Shown: piece by piece, positions 21,533 to 32,439 of the stretch
Position numbering within the stretch: position 1 is the stretch's first letter
Layout of the letters: each line of letters starts with the position of its first letter
Assembly: GCA_038380435.1 (NCBI GenBank)
Contig: JAWZYU010000007.1
Location: forward strand, 24,097,001-24,161,000
Reading direction: 5' to 3'
Origin: Ryuthela nishihirai
Taxonomy: Eukaryota; Arthropoda; Arachnida; Araneae; Heptathelidae
Length of the DNA stretch: 64,000 bases
Position numbers and translations under genes: made by a program
Notes under the pieces: model-generated
Seen by the model: the letters and a program-made list of their open reading frames with translations, nothing else
Databases searched by the model: none
Told to the model about the DNA's origin: nothing

Positions 21533-21880
21533 CCCAACCAACACATTATAAAAAACCCACTTAATGCCGTAGGAAAACTAGATGAAAAATGTGAAACTCT
21601 AAAGATAATAAAATAATATTTTTATGAGAAATATGACTAATTTCATTAAGATCAATTCAAGGTCCTCCATCACTACATATATTTAAATATGAATTTTGAA
21701 GGTCATGCATCATAAACGTAACGAAATAGAGCACCGGACTAGTTAGTCATCTTTTTTTATCAGAATTGCAGACAATGACATTAACAGGTCAGGCAAATCG
21801 AGGAGCAATTCTTGGCGTAACCCTAAAGAAACAGTTTCTTTGGTGAAGTTGGTTGCTTTACCTCTTAGAGGAACATTCGT
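21533..21880. other. unassigned AT-rich stretch
   Basis: Nothing recognised apart from a 27-bp scrap of SINE-A tail near 21850-21876. Confidence 0.5.
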
Positions 21881-21881
21881 A

Positions 21882-22084
21882 CAGTCGCTCAAAAAAATAT
21901 CCGAACACTATGGTTGATTACAGAATTAAAAAAAATATATCTGGCAACGTGTGTGTTAGTCATCTGGCAACCTTCATGTCATGTGATTACAGAATTCAGG
22001 AAAAATATCTGGAGCGTGTACAGCAATTGTACACACTCCAGTTACCGTTCACAGCAAACTGGAGCGTGTGCAGTTACTGCACAC
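21882..22084. mobile_element. MITE-T left end joined to repeat cargo
   Basis: Begins TACAGTCGCTCAAAAAAATA like the other MITE-T copies. After the ATCTGGCAACG block it continues into copies of a motif of about 35 bp (AGCGTGTGCAGTTACCGTTC / AGCAAACTGGAGCG), in direct and inverted orientation. I could not find its own right-hand terminus. Confidence 0.6.
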
Positions 22085-22382
22085 GCTCCAGTTTGCTGTG
22101 AAAGGTAACTGCACACGCTGAATATTTCCGTGAGTGAGCCCACACGATCTAGTATCAAAATAATATGACCACCTACAGTCGCTCAAAAAAGTATCCGAAC
22201 ACTATGGTTGATTACCGAATTAAAAAAAATATCTGGCAACGTGTGTGTTAGTGATCTGGCAACCTTCGTGTAACCTTCGTGTAACACTGTAGGTGGTCAT
22301 ATTATTTTGATACTAGATCGTGTGGGCTCACTCACGGAAATATTGAGCGTGTACAGTTACCGTTCACAGCAAACTGGAGCGG
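22085..22382. repeat. inverted repeat, arms about 90 bp, centred on an inserted MITE
   Basis: Left arm 22085-22173 and right arm 22292-22382 are near-perfect reverse complements. They include TGAGTGAGCCCACACGATC and TAGTATCAAAATAATATGAC. Without the insert at 22176-22289 the arms would meet at CCACCTAGGTGG. Confidence 0.9.
22176..22289. mobile_element. MITE-T, deleted copy at palindrome centre
   Basis: 114 bp, CAGTCGCTCAAAAAAGTATC ... AACACTG, with TA on both sides (22174-22175 and 22290-22291). It sits exactly at the centre of the surrounding palindrome and has lost most of its right arm. Confidence 0.85.
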
Positions 22383-22421
22383 TTGCGGTTAATGTTCACA
22401 GCACATTGGATCGTGTGAGCT

Positions 22422-22552
22422 CACATCTGTCTCCCAACAGCTATTCCAGTGAGTCCCCTCCCCCAACCTTCTCTGAGCCTTCGGGGTCCATTGACCTGGT
22501 CATTTAGCCCATGGTGTGCAAAAAAGTGCCGCTCAGAGGTAAAACAACCCAA
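22422..22552 (+). mobile_element. SINE-A 3' fragment
   Basis: ACATCTGTCTCCCAACAGCT through AAAACAACCCAACA. Little diverged but lacking the 5' two thirds. Confidence 0.85.
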
Positions 22553-22672
22553 CAACCCCTTTCTGACCGAGGGCATGGTGGAAGTTTCAGGAGACGAATC
22601 TTAATGCTGGCACAAGTGGGACTCGAACCTCGGAACTGAAGATCACGAGCTTGGTGTGCTATCGACTGAGTC
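22553..22672 (-). mobile_element. SINE-A head fragment, old
   Basis: Reverse fragment with the body start and tRNA-like head (GGGACTCGAACCTCGG, CTATCGACTGAG). Confidence 0.75.
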
Positions 22673-22998
22673 AATTCTCTGTTCCGTAACCAATGGTATT
22701 AATATCAACAGACTGAGGAGCGATCCTTGGGAAAATCCTTGAAAATCCTCTTTTGAAATATTTTCATTTGATGAGAGTTCTTTTCCAATCCTGAAAGAGA
22801 ACGATCTAGAGATAAGGAAAATTTGATGAGAAAAATCGGGCTCTGTGGCAGTTTAAGTAAAAAATTTAACTCCTTACCCAGACCTGGTAAATGCCTTTGT
22901 AAATCCAGGCTATAGATTCTTTATTATTCCTAGCTTTTGAGATACACTCCACAAGCATAAGGGTTTGATGCACCTTGGAATATTTTCTTTGGAAACTG
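22673..22998. other. unassigned stretch
   Basis: No gene or repeat recognised. Confidence 0.5.
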
Positions 22999-23008
22999 TT
23001 GAGAACGG

Positions 23009-23393
23009 GTTGGGTTGTTTTACCTCTGAGCGGCACTTTTTTGCACACCATGGGTTAAATGGCCAGGTCACAAGGACCCCGAAGGCTCAGAGAAGGTTGG
23101 GGGAGGGGACCCACTGGAACAGCTGTTGGGAGACAGATGGTAGCCTCCCGTCAAGGCCATCCAGCGTGTTCGTTAACGTGCAGAGGGTATGGCTCTCCCG
23201 CACACGGGGCCACGGCTTAACGTCCCATCCGACGGACGGCGGCCTTTCCAAGCCCATCGGTGTCCCCTACTGACCGTGGGCAGGGCGGGGAATTTTGCGG
23301 ATATAAATCTCAATTCTGACCCAGCTGGGACTCGAACCTGGGAACTACAGATTACGAGCCTGGCGCGCTACCGACTGAGTTACCCTCATCCCA
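23009..23393 (-). mobile_element. SINE-A, full length with TSD
   Basis: TSD TTGAGAACGG. The head end is mutated (TACCCTCATCCC). Confidence 0.95.
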
Positions 23394-23720
23394 TTGAGAA
23401 CGGACTTCTAAAGTTAGGAGAAAAGATTCTGTCCTGTTCAATGAGACAACTGGAGCAGTTTCCTTATCGGATATCGTGATGGAATTGAGTGCCGGCTATG
23501 TCTAACACTTTACCTCATTTTTCTTACTTCACCCACTAATGAACTTGAAATTATTTGTTGTGTCATGAAAGTTATAGCAGCTACAATATTTACCTTTAGC
23601 AATACCAGTTCAGGGAAATTACACGAAATTGACGAAAAATGAAAGAATTTTATGCACATACTAAACATATACATATTAAATGGTTTCAATTGATACTTAG
23701 CTAATAACTTCCACGATGAA
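23394..23720. other. unassigned AT-rich stretch
   Basis: Nothing recognised. Confidence 0.5.
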
Positions 23721-24111
23721 GGGGGCGGGGGTGGCTCAGTCGGTAGCGCGCCAGGCTCGTAATCTGTAGTTCCCAGGTTCGAGTCCCAGCTGGGTCAGCG
23801 TTGAGATTTATCTCCGCAAAATTCCTCGCCCTGCCCACGGTCAGTAGGAGGCACCGATGGGCTTGGAAAAGCCGTCGTCCGTCGGAGGGGACGTTAAGCC
23901 GTGGCCCCGTGTGCGCGAGAGCCATACCCTGTGCACGTTAAAGAACACGCCGGATGGCCTTGATGGGATCTGTACCATCTGTCTCCCAACAGCTGTTCCA
24001 GTGGGTCCCCTCCCCCAACCTTCTCTGAGCCTTCAGGGTCCATGTGACCTGGCCATTTAGCCCATGGTGTGCAAAAAAGTGCCGCTCAGAGGTAAAACAA
24101 CCCAACCCAAA
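23721..24111 (+). mobile_element. SINE-A, full length with TSD
   Basis: TSD TCCACGATGAA on both sides. Confidence 0.95.
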
Positions 24112-24342
24112 TCCACGATGAAGAAATGGAATCACTTCTTTCAGTTGGCTCTAGGCTGAAGTCTATCCCACACACACAGACACACTGTTCCTTTTTAAGT
24201 GTACCACTGGTTCCGCCCTTCTGGCGATTACGTACGAGCCAACTATTCTGTGGGAGAGACACAGATTGTAAAGATTTCAATTTTTTTTCTATTTGTATTA
24301 CGTGGAGCAAAGAGGCGACTGCTAGACAAGAGAACTGATTTA

Positions 24343-24556
24343 AGCCTTAACTCGCACAGTGGTTAAGGAAGCTTGAGATGATTCCTTCAAGGCACATTTG
24401 TGTGCACAAGGTTAGCTCTAACTGAGGCAGTGGTTAGCAGTGAATTTGGTCTTAGCAGTGCATGTCTTTATAAATATATGAGAAGGCCTGTAAAAGTTAC
24501 GAGTAGCTTATAGGAGTCTTCTGTATCCTATGTGTCCAAATAAAGAAGACACAAAT
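24343..24556 (-). repeat. unnamed dispersed repeat, copy 2
   Basis: On the minus strand this matches the 9.85-10.5 kb repeat with its inserted SINE removed (CTTTATTTGGACACATAGGA, CACTGCTAACCACTGCCTCA, GTTAGAGCTAAC). Two copies of the same unknown family. Confidence 0.7.
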
Positions 24557-24557
24557 G

Positions 24558-24876
24558 GTTGGGTTGGATTGTTTTACCTCTGAGCGGCACTTTTTTGCAC
24601 ACCATGAGCTAAATGGCCAGGTCACAAGGACCCCGATGGCTCAGAGAAGGTTGGGCAAGGTGTGTGTTCTTTATCGTGCATGAAACTCGTGCACTGACCA
24701 CAGCTTAACTTCTCATCCGACGGACGGCAGCCTTTCCAATCCCGGCAGTGTCCCCTTTCTCACCGCGGGCTGGATAGGGGTTCAACGGAAATAAACTCTA
24801 ACGAGACACATCTGGGACTCGAACTGCCCTGGACTCGTCTTGGACTCGAACTGCATCTGGGACTCTAACATCTGGG
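24558..24876 (-). mobile_element. SINE-A, old, rearranged head
   Basis: Tail and central body present with a deletion after AGAAGGTTGGGC. The B-box complement (GGACTCGAACTGC) and neighbouring text are repeated two to three times near 24815-24870. Confidence 0.8.
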
Positions 24877-25190
24877 TTGGATTGGATTGTTTTACCTCTG
24901 AGCGGCACTTTTTTGCACACAATGGGCTAAATGGCCAGGTCACATGGACCCCGAAGGCTCAGAGAAGGGACCCACTGGAACAGCTGTTGGGAGACAGATT
25001 TTAGCCTCCCGTCAAGGCCATCCAGCGTGTTCTTTAATGTGCACAGGGTATGGCTCTCCCGAACACGAGGCCACGGTTTAACGTCCCATCCGATGGACGG
25101 CGGCCTTTCCAAGCCCATCGGTGTCCCCTACTGACCGTGGGCAGGGCGGGGAATTTTGCGTAGATAAATCTCAACGCTGACCCAGCTGGG
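24877..25190 (-). mobile_element. SINE-A lacking tRNA-like head
   Basis: A little-diverged reverse copy that stops at GACCCAGCTGGGAC, so the head with both pol III boxes is missing. Also has a 16-bp deletion in the GGTTGGGGGAGGGG region. No clear TSD. Confidence 0.88.
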
Positions 25191-25714
25191 ACCATTCCAT
25201 CATATTGGAATATTATGTTTGATGATTATTACAGAATGTAATTATTGGAGAGATTTAAAAAAATCAGAATCAGACTCAGGAAAGTTCAAGAATCCATTAT
25301 ATACTGAACTAAATCTGAACCATTTCGATTCTGAACTGACATAAATCACTTTTTGCACTTTTAACAAGATTGCTTTTCCATCAAGATTGCCAGTGCTCAA
25401 AATTAATATAAAATGGAGAATAGTTGACATATCTCAAAATGTTTCTCAGTAAATACAATGTCGTAGAGAACGGTATTGTGACATGATCGAGTCACAGAAA
25501 TTGAGATAATCACGAAATCTTATAATGTACAAGAGAGCTTCTTAGGAGAGCACGAGTTCCCATAATGCGTGATCATAACTGACGGTCATAAGACTCATTC
25601 TCCTATTCGTTCTCATTTTTGGTTCTCATTCATTTCTTTCGCAAGAGCAGATCTGAGCTCATAGTGGCATCAGGGAGAAACGATGAGGAGGAAGGCGTCT
25701 GACGTCTCGCAGTT
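25191..25714. other. unassigned AT-rich stretch
   Basis: No gene or repeat recognised. Confidence 0.5.
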
Positions 25715-25726
25715 CTGCTGCCTAGG

Positions 25727-26113
25727 TTGGGTTGGGTTGTTTTACCTCTGAGCGGCACTTTTTTGCACACCATGGGCTAAATGGTCAGGTCACAAGGACC
25801 CCGAAGGCTCAGAGAAGGTTGGGGGAGGGGACCCACTGGAACAGCTGTTAGGAGACAGATGGTAGCCTCCCGTCAAGGCCATCCAGTGTGCCCTTTAACG
25901 TGCACAGGGTATGGCTCTCCCGTACACGGGACCACGGCTTAACGTCCCTCCGACGGACGGCGGCCTTTCCAAGCCCATCGGTGTCCCCTACTGACCGTGG
26001 GCAGGGCGGGGAATTTTGCGGAGATAAATCTCAACGCAGACCCAGCTGGGACTCGAACCTGGGAACTACAGATTACGAGCCTGGCGCGCTACCGACTGAG
26101 CCACCCCCGCCCC
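25727..26113 (-). mobile_element. SINE-A, full length with TSD
   Basis: TSD CTGCTGCCTAGG on both sides. Confidence 0.96.
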
Positions 26114-26273
26114 CTGCTGCCTAGGGTATCTCACAAAATGATCAGATGAAGTAAGGTTAGATCTTGCTGACAATGGAATCCTACGAACAGGGCTGGATCC
26201 AGGGGGAGAATCCCTCCCACCCTCCTTTAAAATTCTAGTAAATTTTAGAAAAAATATTAAACTAATATATACT

Positions 26274-26347
26274 CAGTCGTATCAGAATAATATGACCATC
26301 TACCATACATACACTATGGTAGGTGGTCATTTTATTCTGACACGACG
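26274..26347. mobile_element. short mariner-like palindromic MITE
   Basis: 74 bp with inverted ends CAGTCGTATCAGAATAATAT and GTCGTGTCAGAATAAAAT. The terminal text resembles the arms of the palindrome at 22.1-22.35 kb (TATCAAAATAATATGACCAC), so both may belong to one family. A clean TA duplication is not evident. Confidence 0.6.
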
Positions 26348-26704
26348 TATATATTACCTATATTTTTTTAAGAAGTTCATCAAGACCACTAAAACGCAGG
26401 AAGAAGTACGTAGGTGGATCATTTCATTCGTGGGCTACCGTCGCCAACAAGAGCAGCTTTTCTTACGAGTTAATACATGATATGTGGCAACACAGCTACT
26501 CTTTAAGGTCACGGAGCATTGTGTGTGCAAGTCGCAGCGTGTTGCGATACGATCGCATGTGACAGCAGAACAGTACGCAATGAATCTCTGTTGTTTTCTG
26601 GCTTTGAAAAGGTGGTCGTTTTTGTGTGTAGGATTTTTCTTGGGCCTTCAGGGGCTCTCTCTTGGTACATTTATAACACTCGGACAACAAGTCGCAACTA
26701 CGTT
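26348..26704. other. unassigned stretch
   Basis: Short overlapping open frames only, none recognisable. Confidence 0.45.
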
Positions 26705-26915
26705 TCACGTGCACAGGGCATGGCTCTACAGCACATGGGGCCATGGCTTAACGTCCCATCCTACTGACGGCGGCCTTTCCAAGCTCATCGGTGTCCCCTA
26801 CTGATGTTGGGCAGGATGGGGAGTTTTGCGGAGATAAATCTCAACGTTGGCCCGGTTCGGACTCGAACCTGGGAATTGCAGATTACGAGCCTGGCGCACT
26901 ACTGGCTGACACTCC
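26705..26915 (-). mobile_element. SINE-A fragment (head and body)
   Basis: Begins abruptly at TTTCACGTGCACAGGGCATG and lacks the 3' half. Moderately diverged. Confidence 0.85.
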
Positions 26916-27265
26916 ATATACACACACAGCGCCCCAAAAGTTTGCATTGATTGGTTTAATATTACTACTAATTTCAACATGCTACATTTTGGCATCCTTT
27001 CCTTTTAATTTGGTTATTGATTAAGTAATGAGGAATTCTTCCCAAGGGAGATACTGGGGACTTTGGTGATTTAGAGCATGATTCCCAACGGGGAAGTTTA
27101 AGAAATTTGCGAAGACATTTGGTTTGTCAAGAAGAGCTACCTCCATCTAGTTTTGAACTAACATTATACAGGAAAAATCATTTTGATATCCATGAAGAAA
27201 TATGTTTAGGAAATATTGCTTAGTAAGAGAAATTGTTATAAAACAATATTCGGTAAAGATGAGTG

Positions 27266-27650
27266 GGTTGGGTTGTTTTACCTCTGAGCGGCACTTTTTT
27301 GCACACCATGGGCTAAATGGCCAGCTCACAAGGACTCCGAAGGCTCAGAGAAGGTTGGGGGAGGGGACCCACTGGAACAGCTGTTGGGAGACAGATGGTA
27401 GCCTCCCATCAAGGCCATCCAGCGAGTTCTTTAACGTGCACAGGGTATGGCTCTCCCGCACACGGGGCCACAGCTTAACGTCCCTCCGACGGGCGGCGTC
27501 CTTTCCAAGCCCATCGGTGTCCCCTACTGACCGTGTGCGGGGCGGGGAATTTTTCGGAGATAAATCTCAACGCTGACCCAGCTAGGACTCGAACCTGGGA
27601 ACTACAGATTACGAGCCTGGCGCAACACCGACTGAGCCACCCCCGCCCCA
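27266..27650 (-). mobile_element. SINE-A, full length with TSD
   Basis: TSD GGTAAAGATGAGTG at 27252-27265 and from 27651. Confidence 0.96.
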
Positions 27651-27835
27651 GGTAAAGATGAGTGAGGGGGGACTCAAAGTGTTTGGGAACCGCTGGTGTA
27701 GAGATGTGACAGTATCTGGTATAGGTTATGCTGACGATTTGGTCCTTATGGCAAATGATGTTGACGAAAAGACCTTTTTTATTAAAGCTATTCCTGAGAC
27801 TAGTAATACACTGATCAACATAGAAAATGCCACAC
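27651..27835 (+). pseudogene. RTE-like LINE reverse transcriptase fragment
   Basis: The translated stretch contains GYADDLVLMANDVDE, the reverse transcriptase catalytic YADD motif with flanking residues matching the full RTE-like LINE at 34.2-37.9 kb (YADDLALLANDVDE). Only about 60 residues are readable, and the sequence is more diverged than the other LINE copies. It is a decayed fragment interrupted on its left by a SINE-A insertion. Confidence 0.75.
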
Positions 27836-27924
27836 TATGAAGGAGTGCACGAAATGAGATGAAAACTTACCGCAATATATAGTCGATAAGTAGGTAGGAA
27901 AGAAGCGATTTAATTTCTGAGGGA

Positions 27925-28890
27925 TTAAATAAATGCCTTTGGGAAAGGAGACAGTATAATGTGGTCTGAGTCAGTAGGTCGTTTGACCGACATACCGGCC
28001 AATGCATTCAGGAACATGGCATGGCATCGAGTGGTAAAGTTCCCGGATGGTGTGCTGAGGTATCGCGGAAAACACGTTGTTGACCTGTGTCCTAATTCAT
28101 CGACATTGCGAGAGGGTCGTGCAGAGGCGTGAAGTCGTCTGGTAATGACGTCCAACACGTTCTCTATTGGGGAGAGGTCTGGGGATCGCGCTGGCCAAGG
28201 AAGCCACCTGGACACCTTATACGCACTATCTGTTGATATTGGTAGTGTGTGGATGGGTGCTATCGTGTTGAAACTGGGCATCAGGGATACCACGGAGACA
28301 CGGCAACAAAACGGGTAGAATGCTTCATTGATGTATCATTGTGCTGTCATTGTATCCACTATGCATATGAGTGGTCAACGGCTGCTGAAACTGAGAGCAC
28401 CCCAAACCATGACAACAGACTGAAGAGCTGTATGACACTCATGGTGCGGTGACCACGTCGTCTCCAGACTTTCAATCGGCGAACGTCGGCGCTGAGACAG
28501 AAGTGAGACTCGTCGCTGAATAATTCGTCCCGCCATACATATCTGGTGTGGCACCACTGCAACCTTGCCCAGCAATGTGCTGTGGTGAATAGCAGCCATC
28601 GCAATGGCTGACGAGAGCACAAACCTTCATCAGCAATTCACAGTCATGTCAACACGGGATGTCCGTAGCTACCTGTACACCACGTCGAATGTCGTCGACT
28701 ATGGATTGTGTGACTGCTGTGGCTTGCTGTCGAATACAGCGATCGAGCCGGTCGGACATCCACCTACATGCACTAGTACCACTAGGGCGAAGCACGTTAC
28801 CTTCTTCCAACTACTGTCGCCAAATTCGTCTGACAGTTGTTGTATCCCGATGCTTTTCCGCCGTGATGCAACATAGGTAAGGTATCTGTG
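27925..28890 (-). pseudogene. Tc1-like transposase, decayed
   Basis: A cut-and-paste DNA transposase of the Tc1/mariner superfamily, read on the minus strand in several broken frames. N-terminal part near 28870-28700: QQLSDEFGDSS resembles the helix-turn-helix region. First catalytic Asp region at about 28505-28533 (DELFSDESHFCL, then DVRRLKVWRRRGHR). Third catalytic residue region at 28150-28190 (WPARSPDLSPIENVLDVITRR), the usual PD-SPIEN motif with Glu. The second-Asp region reads SFNTIAPIHT where the family normally has an Asp followed by Asn-Ala, so the catalytic Asp appears lost. At least two frameshifts separate the pieces. Terminal inverted repeats were not identified. Confidence 0.85.
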
Positions 28891-28923
28891 TGATGGTAGG
28901 ATTTCTGATGATGATGCCCAGGC

Positions 28924-29315
28924 TTTGGGTTGTTGGGTTGTTTTACCTCTGAACGGCACTTTTTTGCACATCACGGGCTAAATGGCCAGGTCACATGGAC
29001 CCCGAAGGCTCAGAGAAGGTTGGAGGAGGGGACCCACTGGAACAGCTGTTGGGAGACAGATGGTAGCCTCCCGTCAAGGCCATCCAGCGTGTTCTTTAAC
29101 GTGCACAGGGTATGGCTCTCCCGCACACGGGGTCACGGATTAACGTCCCATCCGACGGACGGCGGCCTTTCCAAGCCCATCGGTGTCCCCTACTGACCGT
29201 GGGTAGGGCGGGGAGTTTTGCGGAGATAAATCTCAACGCTGACCCAGCTGGGACTCGAATCTGGGAACTACAGATTACGAGCCTAGCGCGTTACCGACTG
29301 AGCCACCCCCGCCCA
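28924..29315 (-). mobile_element. SINE-A, full length with TSD
   Basis: Imperfect TSD GATGCCCAGGC / GACGCCCAGGC. It lies just beyond the N-terminal side of the Tc1-like remnant. Confidence 0.93.
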
Positions 29316-29326
29316 GACGCCCAGGC

Positions 29327-29679
29327 ATTCTGGCTCTTTACGTGTGCTTTCGCCACCGAGTTCACTCTAATGCAGTGGTCCACAACTTATCTACGCCGAG
29401 CCATTTTGCCCTGTAATCTCCCTCACCTATCACCTAATTCGTTTGCAATTGCACTCATTTTCATAACCCAACTGTCGACACACACACGCATCTATTCGCA
29501 TGGTGCTCCAACCAAATACTTCCTGATGTGGCATTTTCGATGTCGAGCTGTGTAAAACGGATTTGGTGATAAATATATCCATCGCTCGATGTACACGGTA
29601 TATAGGTTTCAAAAATTTACCGTTAAACTGAAATCGTGCAAATCGAGACCAACAACTTCTGGAAAAAAGGATGATAAGT
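29327..29679. other. unassigned stretch
   Basis: May include the outer part of the Tc1-like element but no end was found. Confidence 0.4.
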
Positions 29680-29690
29680 TTCGAAACAGG

Positions 29691-30072
29691 TTGGGTTGTT
29701 TTACCTCTGAGCGGCACTTTTTTGCACACCATGGGCTAAATGGCCAGGTCACATGGACCCCGAAGGCTCAGAGAAGGTTGGAGGAGGGGACCCACTGGAA
29801 CAGCTGTTGGGAGACAGATGGTAGCCTCCCGTCAAGGCCATCCAGCGTGTTCTTTAACGTGCACAGGGTATGGCTCTCCCGCACACGGGGCCACGGCTTA
29901 ACGTCCCATCCGACGGACGGCGGCCTTTCCAAGCCCATCGGTGTCCCCTACTGACCGTGGGCAGGGCGGGGAATTTTGCGGAGATAAATCTCAACGCTGA
30001 CCCAGCTGGGACTCGAACCTGGGAACTACAGATTACGAGCCTGGCGCGCTACCGACTGAGCCACCCCGCCCC
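29691..30072 (-). mobile_element. SINE-A, full length with TSD
   Basis: TSD TTCGAAACAGG. Very close to the consensus, one of the youngest-looking copies. Confidence 0.96.
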
Positions 30073-30089
30073 TTCGAAACAGGAGCATA

Positions 30090-30690
30090 GCTAATTGGAG
30101 GATGGGGGAAGGATTCCCCGCCCAAAGTTGGAGTTGGCAAAATTCGAAGCGACTTGGTAAAATCCAGGGGAGTTATAAAAATTGGGATTATTTTTGTGAA
30201 GTTAAGGAGAGGTGTGGAAAATCGTGGCAACTTCGCAAAATCTTAGGAATTAGCAAAATTCGAAGTGATGTGGTAAAATTCAGGTGAGATGTAAAAATTG
30301 GGATTTTTTTCTGTAAAATTATGGCGAGTTGCATAATCTAGGGAAGTTAGCAAAATTCGAAGTCACTTGGCAAATTACCGGTGAGTTGTGAAAATTGGGA
30401 TGTTTTTTGTGAAAATAAGGAGAGTTGGCAAGATCTTGAGGAGTTGCAAAATTCGTAGTGACATGGTAAAGTTCAGATGAGATGCAAAAAATCGTATTTT
30501 TTGTAAAATAAGGCGAGTTGGCAAAATCCAGGCAACTTGGCAAAAACTTGGGTAGTTGGCAAAATCGAGACAATTTGGCAAAATCATGAGGGCAAAATTC
30601 GAAGTGACGTGGTAAAGTTCAGGTAAGATGTAAAAGTTGGGATTTTTTTTCTGCAAAATTATGGCGAGTTGGCAAAAAATTAGGGGAACT
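30090..30690. repeat. degenerate tandem repeat, about 95-145 bp period
   Basis: The phrase GCAAAATTCG(A/T)AG recurs near 30136, 30252, 30351, 30446 and 30593, each followed by GAC(A/T/G)TGGTAAA(A/G)TTCAG and AAAATTGGGAT. A shorter GAGTTGGCAAAAT module is interspersed. Spacing is irregular, so the array is old. Confidence 0.8.
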
Positions 30691-31005
30691 TCCCAAAGTA
30701 AATAAATCCTGGGAATGTCCCTGACAGAGACATAATTAAATTTATGTAAAATACTTATTTTCTCAGTTGACAAAATTTGATTTCCCAGTTGGAAAAATTT
30801 CGCTCTCTTTCCTCCCCCCCCCCCAATCGTAGTCCCTTCGCTCTGCCCCTCTTCCGAAATGATCATCATTATTAATAGAACGTTCATAAAATGTTTTATT
30901 TACATATGTTTATCTCAAATTGCAATTCAGTAGTAATAATAAACATTAATGTAACATTATTTTGTACTCTATTGACACCAATTTAAATTTGAAATCAAAT
31001 CAATG
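30691..31005. other. unassigned AT-rich stretch
   Basis: Nothing recognised; a C run lies at 30815-30825. Confidence 0.5.
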
Positions 31006-31007
31006 GT

Positions 31008-31520
31008 GAGTGTGGAGAAATAGGCGTATACACCTAAAGACTAAAATTAGACTGTATAATAGTTTGGTTCTTTCTAGGGTTAGTTATGGTAGTGAAACTT
31101 GGACGCTGTGTAAACAAGATAACAGGAAACTAGATGCTTTTGATTCCAGATGCTTACGCAGTATCTTGGGCATTAGGTGGTTCAACTTTGTAACTAATGA
31201 TGAGGTTAGGCAAATGAGTTTGCAACCTCCTTTAAGCAGCATATTTTGCAGAGAGAGACTCCGTTGGTTTGGCCATGTTGCCCGTATGAATAATTATAGA
31301 TTGGCGAATAGGGTTATGAATAGTGTGCCAAAAGGCCTCAGAAAGAAGGGGAGACCTAGGATGCGGTGGGCAGACAATGTCAAACAGGACCTTGTTAGAA
31401 TTGGTGTGCAGTGGCCAGATGCAGTAGATGTAGCTCAGGATAGACTTGCTTGGAGAACTAAATTGCACGGTCTGGTTGGACCTCCGTAGCCCATTGCTGC
31501 TTGAGGATGATGATGATATA
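31008..31520 (+). pseudogene. RTE-like LINE, 5'-truncated copy
   Basis: A 3' end of the same LINE as at 34.2-37.9 kb, starting inside the C-terminal region after the reverse transcriptase. The open frame (31010-31489) reads RNRRIHLKTKIRLYNSL, then GSETWTL, RCLRSILGIRW and GHVARMN, and stops at the same place as the full copy. It ends CCGTAGCCCATTGCTGCTTG followed by GATGATGAT. Truncation at the 5' side is typical of incomplete reverse transcription. The frame is intact over its 160 residues, so the copy is fairly recent. Confidence 0.92.
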
Positions 31521-31524
31521 TTTG

Positions 31525-32096
31525 TAAATTTATGCAGAGGAATGAAGAAAAAATAAATTTGCTTGTGAAGCGATATTTATAACCCAATAGCAATAACTCG
31601 ACTAGGTTAAAATAATGAGTATTGAGTTTTATCTTTAAAGCAACTGATTTAAATTTTTGAGAAAAAAATTAGATGATATTAAATCATTGTAGAATGTCCC
31701 CCACTCAAGAAAGTGCTCTACATTGCTAATATTTTTTAAGATAATCCTTCAGTAGATACTTAAAAAGATAGGCATTTGATTCATTTCGTATTTATAAAGG
31801 TAATGAATTAAAAATCTTGTCCAACAAAGTAAAAGTGTTTATGCACAATTTCTTTTTTCACAATTGGAACACTAAATTTACTGTTATAATTATTTTGCAG
31901 TCGCCAATGCAGCAGAAAAAATTTAGCATTCTAAAAATATATAAATATCGGAGTGGAAAAATGCCTAACTACAATATTTTTTAAATTGTATTAAATTTCT
32001 GTCTTCACTCTTTATTAAAACATTAATTATTCTGTTTTGAACACAATAATTAATAAGATAATTATTCAATAGAATAATTAATAATTGAAGTTGGCG
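31525..32096. other. AT-rich stretch, nothing recognised
   Basis: Very AT-rich with no coding signal. Confidence 0.55.
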
Positions 32097-32247
32097 AGAT
32101 ACTTATAAATAAAATAAATACCCCCTCAAGCAGCTGCTTGCCACAGAGGTCTGACAGGAGCCTGTCAGTTTATATGCCACAGTAGGAGATCTGAGAGGAT
32201 GGCAGGACCTCAGCAGAAAAACGACACACACATCCATGCCTAAATCC

Positions 32248-32258
32248 GGGGCTCGAAC
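32248..32258 (-). promoter_or_regulatory. pol III B box of SINE-B
   Basis: GGTTCGAGCCC on the minus strand matches the B-box pattern. Confidence 0.75.
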
Positions 32259-32292
32259 CCAGGTCCCTTAGATCAGTAGCCAAGCGTGCTAA

Positions 32293-32303
32293 CCATTCGG
32301 CCA
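32293..32303 (-). promoter_or_regulatory. pol III A box of SINE-B
   Basis: TGGCCGAATGG on the minus strand, 34 bp upstream of the B box, fits the tRNA A-box pattern. Confidence 0.7.
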
Positions 32304-32439
32304 CGGGACGGCGTAGATACTTATACATTAATATAAATATAATAATATATACAGAGATATCGAAAACTACGAAGTTTCTCAATTTCAGGATTTTCAGATT
32401 TATGTATCTGTTGTAGCAACTTATCAAAATTTGAATCTT

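Larger units (their letters stand above)
32108..32314 (-). mobile_element. SINE-B, full length with TSD
   Basis: Reference copy of a second tRNA-headed SINE, about 205 bp. Read on the minus strand: a head GCCGTCCCGTGGCCGAATGG with pol III A and B boxes, a body with ATGGATGTGTGTGTCGTTTT and GCTGAGGTCCTGCCATCC, then GGCATATAAACTGACAGGC, and a 3' end CAGCTGCTTGAGGGGGTATT leading into a TATTT-type tail. TSD AGATACTTATA on both sides. Unlike SINE-A the tail is AT-rich, and the two families share no visible body sequence. Confidence 0.92.

Noticed and set aside
27925..28890. Intact Tc1-like transposase gene
   Set aside because: Frames are broken at least twice, and the second catalytic Asp region reads FNTIAPIHT, so it is recorded as a pseudogene.
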